From Candida dubliniensis CD36 (lineage: Eukaryota; Ascomycota; Pichiomycetes; Serinales; Debaryomycetaceae): a stretch of DNA of 64,000 bases. Position 1 is the first letter of the stretch, and each line of letters begins with the position of its first letter. Below the pieces are notes generated by a model. That model made no database searches and was not told where the DNA came from. It saw only the letters and a program-made list of their open reading frames with translations. The stretch lies in NCBI RefSeq assembly GCF_000026945.1, contig NC_012867.1, forward strand, positions 620,001-684,000, given 5' to 3'. Made by a program: the position numbers and the translations under genes. Below are positions 9,153-18,617 of this stretch, in pieces.

Positions 9153-10835
9153 ATGTCGGAATTATCAATTAAAACAATTGAAACTAAACCATTTCAAGAT
9201 CAAAAACCTGGGACTTCTGGATTAAGAAAAAAAGTCACAGTATTCCAACAACCTCACTATACCGAAAATTTCATTCAATCAATTTTGGATGCAATTCCTG
9301 AAGGTGCTCAAAATTCAACATTAGTTATTGGTGGTGATGGAAGATTTTATAATGATGTTGTTATTCAATTAATTATTAAAATTGCTGCAGCTAATGGAGT
9401 TAAAAAATTGATTCTTGGTCAAAATGGGATTTTATCAACTCCAGCAACATCTCATGTAATTAGAATTAGACAGGCCACTGGTGGGATTATTTTAACTGCT
9501 AGTCATAATCCTGGTGGTCCTGAAAATGATTTAGGAATTAAATATAATTTAGGTAATGGTGGACCAGCTCCTGAATCAGTTACTAATAAGATTTTTGAAA
9601 TTTCGAAAAAATTGACTCAATATAAATTAATTGAATTACCAACAGTTGATTTATCTAAAATTGGTTCTATTGTTATTGGACCAATTGAAATTGAAATCAT
9701 TGATTCAACGAAAGATTATGTTGATATGTTGAAATCAATTTTTGATTTCCCATTAATTAAATCATTCCTTGATAAAGCTACTAAAGAACAAGATTTCAAA
9801 GTATTATTTGATGCATTAAATGGTGTTACTGGTCCTTATGGCTATGAAATATTTATTAATGAATTAGGATTACCTGAATCATCAATTCAAAATTATAAAC
9901 CTTTACCTGATTTTGGGGGATTACATCCAGATCCAAATTTAACTTATGCTCATACTTTAGTTGAAAGAGTTGATAAAGAAAACATTGCTTTTGGTGCTGC
10001 TTCAGATGGTGATGGTGATAGAAATATGATTTATGGTGCTGGGACTTTTGTTTCACCAGGTGATTCAGTTGCAATTATATCTGAATATGCTGATTCTATT
10101 CCATATTTCCAAAAACAAGGAGTTTATGGTTTAGCTAGATCAATGCCAACTTCTGGTGCTATTGATCTTGTTGCTGCTAATAAAAATTTACAATGTTATG
10201 AAGTTCCTACTGGTTGGAAATTTTTCTGTTCATTATTTGATGCTAAAAAATTGAGTATTTGTGGTGAAGAAAGTTTTGGTACTGGACTGAATCATATTAG
10301 AGAAAAAGATGGATTATGGGCTATTGTTGCTTGGTTAAATGTATTAGCTGGTTATAATAAACAAAATCCTAATTCAAAAACTTCAATTGAAATTGTTCAA
10401 AATTCATTTTGGGAAAAATATGGTCGAACTTTTTTCACTAGATATGATTATGAAAATGTTTCTAGTGAAGGTGCTGGTCAATTAATGGATTTATTACAAT
10501 CAATTGTTAATGAAAAATCTGTTGGTGATGAATTAAGTCCAGGTTATATTATTAAACAAGCAGATAATTTCTCTTATACTGATTTAGATGGTAGTGTTTC
10601 ACCAAATCAAGGATTATTTATTAAATTTACTAATGGGTTAAGATTTATTGTTAGATTATCAGGGACAGGATCTTCTGGTGCTACCGTTAGATTATATTTA
10701 GAAAAACATTGTGATGATAAATCTAAATATCATTTGAAAGTTGATGAATATTTGGCTAATGAAATTCAATTTGTTTTGGAATTATTGAAATTTAAACAAT
10801 TTTTAAATAAAGAACAACCAGATGTACGTACATAA
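9153..10835 (+). CDS. PGM2: Phosphoglucomutase
   Basis: The 560-residue enzyme interconverts glucose-1-phosphate and glucose-6-phosphate in the cytosol, linking glycolysis to UDP-glucose, glycogen, trehalose and cell-wall glucan. It shows the active-site TASHNPGG (115-122, phospho-Ser117), the metal loop DGDGDR (285-290), the sugar-binding loop CGEESFGTG (370-378) and the C-terminal phosphate-binding RLSGTGSSGATVR. Length matches yeast Pgm2 (569). Codon 379, in the segment FGTG-x-NHIREKDG, is CTG. Pgm proteins elsewhere have serine here, so this codon is good internal evidence for CUG-Ser decoding. Codon use is strongly biased (GGT, TTA, GCT, AGA), as expected of high expression. It is convergent with GZF3. 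Confidence 0.96.
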   Translation: MSELSIKTIETKPFQDQKPGTSGLRKKVTVFQQPHYTENFIQSILDAIPEGAQNSTLVIGGDGRFYNDVVIQLIIKIAAANGVKKLILGQNGILSTPATSHVIRIRQATGGIILTASHNPGGPENDLGIKYNLGNGGPAPESVTNKIFEISKKLTQYKLIELPTVDLSKIGSIVIGPIEIEIIDSTKDYVDMLKSIFDFPLIKSFLDKATKEQDFKVLFDALNGVTGPYGYEIFINELGLPESSIQNYKPLPDFGGLHPDPNLTYAHTLVERVDKENIAFGAASDGDGDRNMIYGAGTFVSPGDSVAIISEYADSIPYFQKQGVYGLARSMPTSGAIDLVAANKNLQCYEVPTGWKFFCSLFDAKKLSICGEESFGTGLNHIREKDGLWAIVAWLNVLAGYNKQNPNSKTSIEIVQNSFWEKYGRTFFTRYDYENVSSEGAGQLMDLLQSIVNEKSVGDELSPGYIIKQADNFSYTDLDGSVSPNQGLFIKFTNGLRFIVRLSGTGSSGATVRLYLEKHCDDKSKYHLKVDEYLANEIQFVLELLKFKQFLNKEQPDVRT

Positions 10836-11177
10836 ATTGGCTACTCCTACTAAACAATTTTGTTTTATTGTTTTTTGAGTGTTTGTGTATAGTTTTGTTT
10901 CGTTTTGTTTTGTTTTGTTTTATGTAATGGACAAATGTTCACTTGATCTTCTTACTTACTTGTGTTTCTATCTATCTTTCAATCAAATGAAAAACTCAAA
11001 ACTTATACTATTATTAAATCTTCTATAAATTAATACAAATTTTTCGTTTTATCTTATTTGGTTGTCAATAACCACAAATATATATACATAAATATAATAA
11101 TAATTCATTTCATTTCAGTTTAATCATCATATAAACAAATATTTCAAAAAAAAATCACCATTTTCTTGTCAAAACAC
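10836..11177. terminator. Convergent 3' region PGM2 / GZF3
   Basis: This 342-base AT-rich gap is shared by two convergent genes. It includes TTTTG repeats (about 10894-10920), TATATA and long T/A runs typical of yeast 3'-end processing signals. No further gene was seen. Confidence 0.4.
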
Positions 11178-13166
11178 TTATATTTTAACTTTTTTATTAT
11201 CATTTCCATCTTTTAATTCATCAGTTCGTTCTCTTTTTAAAGGAGGTAATATAATTGATTCATTATTATTAACTTGCACCCCCAATTGTTGTTGATGAGT
11301 TGGAGTAGTTTCTGATATTATTTTACTTCTTGAATTAGGTGATGTAATTGTAGTTGATCCAGTAATACTCACATTTGGACTTATAGATTGTGATCCTTGA
11401 TCATTGTTGTTGTTGTTATTATAATATTGGCCACTTGTCTGAGGTTGTGGTGGTGGTTGTTGTTGGGAGGAAACCCCATTATTGAGTAAATTTTGATAAT
11501 TTATTTGTAAATTCATTACTTCATCTAATCTTTTCTTCATGGAACTTTCTCTTAATCTAGCTGCTTGTTCCATTGCTTCTAATTCCATAATTCTGGTTCG
11601 ATATAAATCATTGACTAATTCTAATTCAGATATTCTTGTTTTCAATAAAGTAACTTCATGAGCTGATGTAGTGAAATTATTCCCATTATTGTTATTGTTA
11701 TTATTATTGCTGTTGTTGTTGTTGTTGTTGTTGTTGTCTTGATTACCATTGATTGGTGATTGACCAGTTTGAGAATTTGTAGGCATAGATTGTTGTCCAC
11801 TACCATCACCACTACCACTACTATTGTTGTTGTAGTTGGAAATATTATGTAATGGGGGTAAAGATGATTCATGTGACGCTATCTTGTGTAATGGAGGCAA
11901 TGTTTGTAAAGGAGTAGTAGAACGAGTAAAAGGTTGAGATGAAGGTGATGAAATTTTTGATCCTAAACTAGGTAATTTTGGTGCTGGATTATTGGTGGTC
12001 ATAATACTAGTAGATGAAGTAGAAGATAATGATGAAGAAGATGGTGCAACACTAGAAAATATTGATGATGAACCACTAATTGAAGAAATATCTTTTTTAG
12101 TTTTATTCATTAATGATACTCCATTGATGTTATTACCTTTTTTAAAAGTAGCACTAGGACCTAATTCATTCGACATATTTTCTAACGCACCAGCAGCAGC
12201 TTGAATTGGAGTTAGTTTACTATTATTGTTTGGTTCAGTTCTTATTGATGAAGAAGATGAAGTAGTAGACAATAACAAAGGAGAAGTGATTCTTTGTAAA
12301 CCTGGAGCAAATTGAGTAGGAGTTGAAGAAGGATAATGTAATGGTACTTGATGAGTTTGTAATACATGATTAGGTAAATAATGATGATTATGGTGGTGGT
12401 GATGTTGTTGTTGGTGTTGTTGCAGCTGCAGCTGCAGCTGTTGTTGTTGTTGTTGTTGATTTGTGGTACTTTTAAAAGTGGGAGTGTTATTACTAGTAGC
12501 TGGTAATAATGGGGTTAAAGTATTATGTTCATGAGAAGTATTACCATTGCTATTGCCATTGGTAAGTGATTTCTTTTTCAGTTTTGGTGATTTTTTACCC
12601 GATTTACCTTCTTTAGATTTTAATTCAGGGGTATTGGCTCCAGAAGATTTACTTGATTGGGAATTACTTCCATTTTGTTTGACTCTATTTCTTGATTTAA
12701 TTGTATCAGTCTTTAAACTAATTGGTCTTGCACGTCCATGTAATTTCAAAAATAATCCACAGGCATTACACAATACTTGACCTGTTTCATCTCTTCTCCA
12801 TAAGGGAGTAGTTTGAGTTTGACAATTCCCACAAACTGGTCCAGACATGGACATTTTAGTAGAAGTTGCACTTGTATTGGCAGTTGTCTTAGGTGGTTTT
12901 GTAGGAGGTGTTGGTAATTGCTGTTGTTGTTGTTGTTGCTCTGGGGGTGGTTTTGAAGGTTGATCAGGGTGTTGTTCAAGTTTAGGTTTCACTGGTTGAT
13001 CTTCTGATGGTTTAACCTGTACTTCATGTTTGGCAATATTATCAATTGGTGAAGTAGGAGTAGTAGTAGGAGTAGTCCCACTTGTGGTGTTAACTGCAGC
13101 AGTACTAACATTGACAGTAGTAGTTGGGATTTGAGGACGTTGTTGGATATCACTCATAGACATCAT
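11178..13166 (-). CDS. GZF3: GATA-type zinc-finger transcription factor Gzf3
   Basis: The 662-residue protein has one GATA zinc finger, C-x2-C-x17-C-x2-C (Cys112, 115, 133, 136; [32 protein letters not shown]), followed by a basic tail. A C-terminal coiled coil lies at roughly residues 500-565. A single finger plus a leucine-zipper-like C-terminus is the Dal80/Gzf3 plan of nitrogen-responsive GATA factors. Most of the rest is low complexity: poly-Gln, poly-His, poly-Ser and a run of Asn. A CAG-CTG repeat (near 12421-12440) reads Gln-Leu in the standard code but Gln-Ser in this clade. Start is the first of two adjacent ATGs (13161-13166). An unusually long 5' region separates it from divergent RHO1. 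Target genes are not shown by sequence. Confidence 0.9.
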   Translation of the reverse strand: MMSMSDIQQRPQIPTTTVNVSTAAVNTTSGTTPTTTPTSPIDNIAKHEVQVKPSEDQPVKPKLEQHPDQPSKPPPEQQQQQQQLPTPPTKPPKTTANTSATSTKMSMSGPVCGNCQTQTTPLWRRDETGQVLCNACGLFLKLHGRARPISLKTDTIKSRNRVKQNGSNSQSSKSSGANTPELKSKEGKSGKKSPKLKKKSLTNGNSNGNTSHEHNTLTPLLPATSNNTPTFKSTTNQQQQQQQLQLQLQQHQQQHHHHHNHHYLPNHVLQTHQVPLHYPSSTPTQFAPGLQRITSPLLLSTTSSSSSIRTEPNNNSKLTPIQAAAGALENMSNELGPSATFKKGNNINGVSLMNKTKKDISSISGSSSIFSSVAPSSSSLSSTSSTSIMTTNNPAPKLPSLGSKISSPSSQPFTRSTTPLQTLPPLHKIASHESSLPPLHNISNYNNNSSGSGDGSGQQSMPTNSQTGQSPINGNQDNNNNNNNNSNNNNNNNNGNNFTTSAHEVTLLKTRISELELVNDLYRTRIMELEAMEQAARLRESSMKKRLDEVMNLQINYQNLLNNGVSSQQQPPPQPQTSGQYYNNNNNNDQGSQSISPNVSITGSTTITSPNSRSKIISETTPTHQQQLGVQVNNNESIILPPLKRERTDELKDGNDNKKVKI

Positions 13167-16100
13167 TGGAAGAAGTGGGTCGATAAGGGGAAAGTGGTAG
13201 GGTAAGTGATGATAAAAACTTATTGGAGGAGGGGGGGTGAGTTAATTATATCTAATAAATGATAATCAAATAATGATATAAATGAATAAAATGAAGGTAG
13301 AAAGAAGTTATTATCTTTTAGCAGGGGGGAGGAGGAAGGATAATATGAAAAAATGAAAAAATGAAAAAAAAAAAAAAAAATTTATATGGGGGAGGGAAAG
13401 AAATCAGAAATTTTCGTTATCTTTTTATTTTGTATTTATTGGGTGAGAAAGAAGAAGAAGAAGAAGAAGACTGATAATATATAAAGTTAGTATAGTATAG
13501 TAGTGTATAAAGTGATTGATTTTGAGAAAGAGTGAGAAAAAAAAATTTTTCACTTCACTTGAGAGGTTGTTGTTGTTTTCTGGGTTTTGTGTTACAACTG
13601 ATGGTTAATGAAAAATTTTCTCTCATTCTTTCTTTCTTTGAATCGATTCGATTATATGTTGTTTGTGGGCGTGTACTCTAGTACAAAAATATACCTTAAT
13701 CAATTAATCACAAATCAATAAACAACCCCAATTCTTCTTCTTCTTCTTCTTCTTCTTTAAAATTGAACAATAGGAAGAGAAGTGAAAAAACAAAAAACAA
13801 AAATGGGTTGATTGATTTATTGCTTTTACATTAAGTTATAAAACTAACGATATTAATTCTTAGCCTACTTAATAATCAATCAAATCAATCAAATCATTTA
13901 CTGCATATTAGCATTCAGAAGGTAGTGTACAGTGTATCACTTTTCTTTTTCAAACAGTTTTACTCTGTTTATCAGTTGATTTTAGATTCTTCTATTACTC
14001 CTCCTTATTTTCTTCACGTATATGTATCTACATGTATCCTATGCATTCTCTCTATATAGATGATGATAGGACTTAATAATAAGAAAAAGAGGGTATTGTA
14101 CACACAACAACCACCTAATAAGTCTAGATCTCCTTTACTAATCAAACCCCATATCTGTATGATTGATTGGCCCTTGCTCGTTTTTTTTTTTCTGGTGGTC
14201 TCTTTCTATCTAATCTTATCTTCTCTTTCCAATTTCTTCCGTTATCTTTATCTTTGTTTGCTACTTGCTTGCTACTGTTGATATCTATCTACTTATCTAT
14301 TCTTTGTTTCTCCACATTTTTATTTTTCAGTTTGTTATCAATTGTATATGACAGATTGATAGAAACAAGGAGGGAGGGGTGTTGATAAGAAGAAGGGGAG
14401 GAGGTAATCGTGTCTTTAGTTGTCATTGCTAAAAGTGGAGTTTAAAACTAATTATTCGGCGGCGAATTTTACTAATCCGCAATGTTTAAGAACAATTGCC
14501 ATTCCTTTATTTATAGTAGTAGACTTTTTTTTTTTTTTTTGCCGGTTGTTTCAAATAAATTGGCCAAGTATTATTTTTTGTTGGGTTTACGGCAAATGAT
14601 AAATAAAATGCTAAAGAAAAAAAAAAAAAGACAATAAAGAAAAGAAATTTCTTTTTTTTTCCACACTCTTTGCCTTATCAAAATGCCATTCGTGTATCGC
14701 TCGTTGCGATGAGTAGGAGCCTAGAGGGTTGGTTGGTTGATTGGACAATCAACATTTCAATTTTGAGTTTGTTTCCTTCTTTTCATTATTGATGGCTTAT
14801 TATTATCATATTCTAATAATCATTGTCTTAACTTGCCCTATCTTTTTTTTATTATTTGTTGCTCTTGTTGTAAATCAAAGATAATTCTCAAGTGCAACCA
14901 AATATCCATTTTTCGTTTGATTATTTTGCACCATCAGCACTACCAAATGTATAATGAGATTTTTGCAACGCTACAAATTAAATTCACAGTTCCAAGAGAA
15001 GGTTCTGACCCTGTACCTAATTTCTATTCTCTCATCCGGATATGATTATTAAGTACCACTATCATGTTTAATATGTTAGATGGGTCTTTACTGACATAAT
15101 TAAAACGATATTATTTGATATAAATCATAATAATAATAATAGTTAACCGTAAACTCACTGGTCAGGAACTTACCAATTACGATTACTTATGGGCATTTGT
15201 ACCCCCTGAATTCCAGAAGCATACAGCCAATAGATAGATTATAGTTAAAAAAATAATAATAGAAGATTGACGAAAGATATATGGTTTTATTTCAAAAAGT
15301 TCTTCCTTGTTTATTTGGGAGGCAATATTCGACATGAATTTGGTTCCAATAGATAAATATTATTTCTTGTTCTGGAAAAAAGAAAGGGGCCTAGATTTGC
15401 TTTTTGATTTTGATGTTAATGCCCGCCGAGATTCCTGAGTCCAAAAAAAAAAAAAAAACTAGATGTTGCAATTGTTGCGGTTGTTGATAATTAATATGAT
15501 TTATCAAGATGGGTCGCAACATCCAAAGTTAAAATCTTGTTTGTATAATAAATCGGATCTTCATATTAGATATGGTAGGGAAACTGGAAAAATGTGTAGT
15601 AGTAATTGAAGTTGATAATTCATAATATGTCAACCTTCAAATTCTCTGGGGAAAAAAATGCTGAAAAAAAAAGATTTGTATAAAAATTTTACTTGAAATT
15701 CAGATAAAATTTAGCAACCTTTTCAAAAAGAGGTAAAGTTTTTTCTCAGTCTTGCTACACCAAATCGATTTACAACATCAATCAAACACAAAGTATGAAA
15801 TCTAATAGGACTACACCTTCTACAAAATCCACACCAACACATAAAGTGTGTATAACTAAGTGTTTTACAAGGCTAAAACCAGGCCTAACTCTTAGTGACG
15901 ACGACGAAGAAAAGATCTTGAAATTTGAAACGACCAATCGAGCTTACTCTGCACATTGGGTTTTGTGTCAGGAACAAAACTGTGTAACAATGCCTAAAAA
16001 ATTGTTGTTTTAAAATATGAAACACACTTGAAATTCGAAACTCCTCTATGAAAAATTGTTGTTCACAAATGTGAACTAAAAAAGAACAATTTATTCATGA

Positions 16101-17375
16101 CTAATTATTATCGTGTGAGTATGAAATAAAATTGATTCGTGTTTCTTATAATGTAGTGTGGTGGTTTTGTCGTTGTTGTTGTTGTTGTTGTTAGTATATT
16201 GCTGTTTATCCTAAGCCCTAGTATATTTAGACAGAATAATTTTTAAGGGGGGGCGAAGTTTATTGACGTGTGACACCAAAAAAAAAAAAAAAAAATTGGT
16301 TGTAAGATTTTTTTTTGTTAATTTAGACGAGATGTTGATTAATCTGGGGGTTTTCTTCTATAAACCACTTTTCTCTACACATTTATACTGGTTGCCACCC
16401 ACCACAATACGAAAGAAATGAAAAAAAAGATGAATCTTAGTAACTTCAACACATAATTGAATGTCTTCCCAGTATATATGAAGTGTGTTGTTGATTCTTT
16501 AAAATTGAAAAACTAAATCGTGTTTGGTCGTGTTAAATTGGCTAAATCAATGGTCGAGATTTCGTGTGAGGTGAATTACTTTTTAACCACACCAAATAAC
16601 AACCACAACATCGAGTACCAAAACGGCTTACCCTGAAGAAAGAGATTAATAGTAAAAGCAATTGACAAAAAAAATCCCCTGGATGTAATATCTGATCTAC
16701 TATTATTGTTATTATCTATTGTTAATTGATACAGTATATCTAACAACTCTTTTTGTTATATCTAGTTTCAGTATTTGTTAATCGAGAAAAGGTCTAAAAC
16801 AAAAAAAAAAAGGAAAGAATGTTTTGTTTTGATTTTGTTCCCCTTTTAAATACTGCTCTTGGTTTTATTTGTTTTTTTGGCCGTTTCAGTGGATTCAATT
16901 TAACTTAATACTCATATATGCTCAATTGGTACCATATTAGAGAAAGCCAATTAATATTAGATTCTCTAATTAATCAATTGTCTTGTATCTAACATATAGT
17001 AGTAGTAACATTTGACCAAACTAAACAACACATTACAATTTCTTTTTTTATTATTTATTTATTATTTTTAGTCGCCTGAATTCTCATTCTCTCTCTCTTT
17101 TTTTTTAATTTTCTCTCTCCCAGTCTAGCCAGAGGGAACTTCTCTCACTCTTTTTTCAAGTTTTTTCTTCCAACATACTCTTTTTTCTTTTATTAGAAAA
17201 AAAAATTTATTATAATTTTAATTTTCTCTCTTACTCTCACTCTTCTTTTTTTTTTTTAATTGATTCATATATATCTTAATCCCTTTACATCTTTATCATA
17301 CTACTTCCCTACCTCCCCCCCCTCCACCCCCCTTTCCTTAATCCATCTATCTAATATAACATCTCCACTTACATA
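13167..17375. promoter_or_regulatory. Long divergent intergenic region GZF3 / RHO1
   Basis: This 4.2-kb AT-rich gap is very long for a yeast and probably holds extended control regions for both genes. I see GAA repeats (about 13448-13469), TTC repeats (about 13735-13757), GTT repeats (about 16166-16191), several poly-A/T tracts and a long pyrimidine-rich leader (about 17075-17345) before RHO1. A 72-codon open frame (15795-16013) is listed separately. No tRNA, LTR or snoRNA signature was recognised. Confidence 0.5.
15795..16013 (+). CDS. Possible small hypothetical ORF, 72 codons
   Basis: I do not recognise this protein. It begins with an ATG after an A/C-rich leader (CAATCAAACACAAAGT) that looks like a yeast 5' UTR, and TATAAAAAT lies about 115 bases upstream, which is why I list it. 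The product is Thr/Ser/Lys-rich at its start, has an acidic cluster SDDDEEK in the middle and four Cys residues without a known spacing motif. It has no membrane segment. It could equally be a chance frame in a 4.2-kb non-coding region. Confidence 0.25.
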   Translation: MKSNRTTPSTKSTPTHKVCITKCFTRLKPGLTLSDDDEEKILKFETTNRAYSAHWVLCQEQNCVTMPKKLLF

Positions 17376-17972
17376 ATGGTTAACGGTCCAGCTGAACTTC
17401 GTAGAAAATTAGTCATTGTCGGTGATGGTGCTTGTGGTAAGACTTGTTTATTAATTGTATTTTCCAAAGGTACTTTCCCAGAAGTTTATGTCCCTACTGT
17501 TTTTGAAAATTACGTTGCTGATGTCGAAGTCGATGGTAGAAAAGTTGAATTGGCATTATGGGATACTGCTGGTCAAGAAGATTATGATAGATTAAGACCA
17601 TTATCTTATCCCGATTCTAATGTTATTTTGATTTGTTTTTCAGTTGATTCACCCGATTCTTTAGATAACGTTTTAGAAAAATGGATTTCTGAAGTTTTAC
17701 ATTTCTGTCAAGGAGTTCCAATTATTTTAGTTGGTTGTAAATCTGATTTAAGAGATGATCCTCATACTATTGAAGCTTTAAGACAACAACAACAACAACC
17801 AGTCTCAACTGCTGAAGGTCAACAAGTTGCTCAAAGAATTGGTGCTGCTGATTATTTGGAATGTTCTGCTAAAACTGGTAGAGGTGTTAGAGAAGTTTTT
17901 GAAGCTGCCACTAGAGCTTCTTTAAGAGTTAAAGAAAAGAAGGAAAAGAAGAAAAAGTGTGTTGTTTTGTAA
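17376..17972 (+). CDS. RHO1: Rho-family GTPase Rho1
   Basis: The 198-residue small GTPase regulates beta-1,3-glucan synthase and the cell-integrity MAP-kinase pathway at the plasma membrane. It has the P-loop GDGACGKT (16-23), effector region VPTVFENY (39-46), DTAGQ (63-67), the Rho-type guanine motif GCKSDL and ECSAKTG. A Lys-rich polybasic tail precedes the C-terminal CAAX box CVVL (195-198), whose final Leu predicts geranylgeranylation. A short QQQQQ insertion lies in the Rho insert region. The strongly biased codon use fits an abundant protein. It is divergent from GZF3 and followed on the same strand by APL4. Confidence 0.97.
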   Translation: MVNGPAELRRKLVIVGDGACGKTCLLIVFSKGTFPEVYVPTVFENYVADVEVDGRKVELALWDTAGQEDYDRLRPLSYPDSNVILICFSVDSPDSLDNVLEKWISEVLHFCQGVPIILVGCKSDLRDDPHTIEALRQQQQQPVSTAEGQQVAQRIGAADYLECSAKTGRGVREVFEAATRASLRVKEKKEKKKKCVVL

Positions 17973-18617
17973 GAAGAAAAGCAAAAAGTAAAAAGCAAAA
18001 AGCAAATACAAAAAGGCAAACAAAAAGAAAGGTGTTTCTTTCTTTTTCATTCATTTCATTATGTTTTTATCCTATACTTGTTTAGTTTCATCACTAGATT
18101 TTAAAGAAATTTTGTTATTTAATTAATATTAATATTATTACTATTTTATATATATAAAGAAGCAACAACTAATATGGTTTAGGAGAGGGGTTCTTCTTCT
18201 CCTGATACTTTTATTTTGATCGTGTTGAATATATTCATTTTTATCTTTTCTTTCTAGAGATTTGGATGTAGTAAGAGTTTATTCCCCAAACTAGTTTATA
18301 CATATTATATTATTGTGTCGCCACAGATCACCACCACCACGGCTCTCTTTCTCCAAGTTAATTTCCATATAATTAGTACATATATGTTTGTGTGCCTGTA
18401 CCAATGTATGCGGAGGAGGAAGAGGAGGAGGCATTCGACGAAATCTCTTTATTATTGAAAAAATTTGTAAAAAAGGACACACACGAAAAAAATTAACAAC
18501 AACAACAACAACAACAACGAAATATCAAATCTTTAAAACTGAAACGAACTCAAATCAAGTTAAATCAAAAATTTCAGGAATCATACATACATATACCCAT
18601 AATCACACACCCAAACA
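17973..18617. promoter_or_regulatory. Intergenic region RHO1 - APL4
   Basis: This 645-base gap has the RHO1 3' region (AT-rich, TATATATAAA near 18146) and the APL4 promoter. An (AAC)n tract lies at about 18495-18518. Short open frames here are not supported. Confidence 0.4.
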
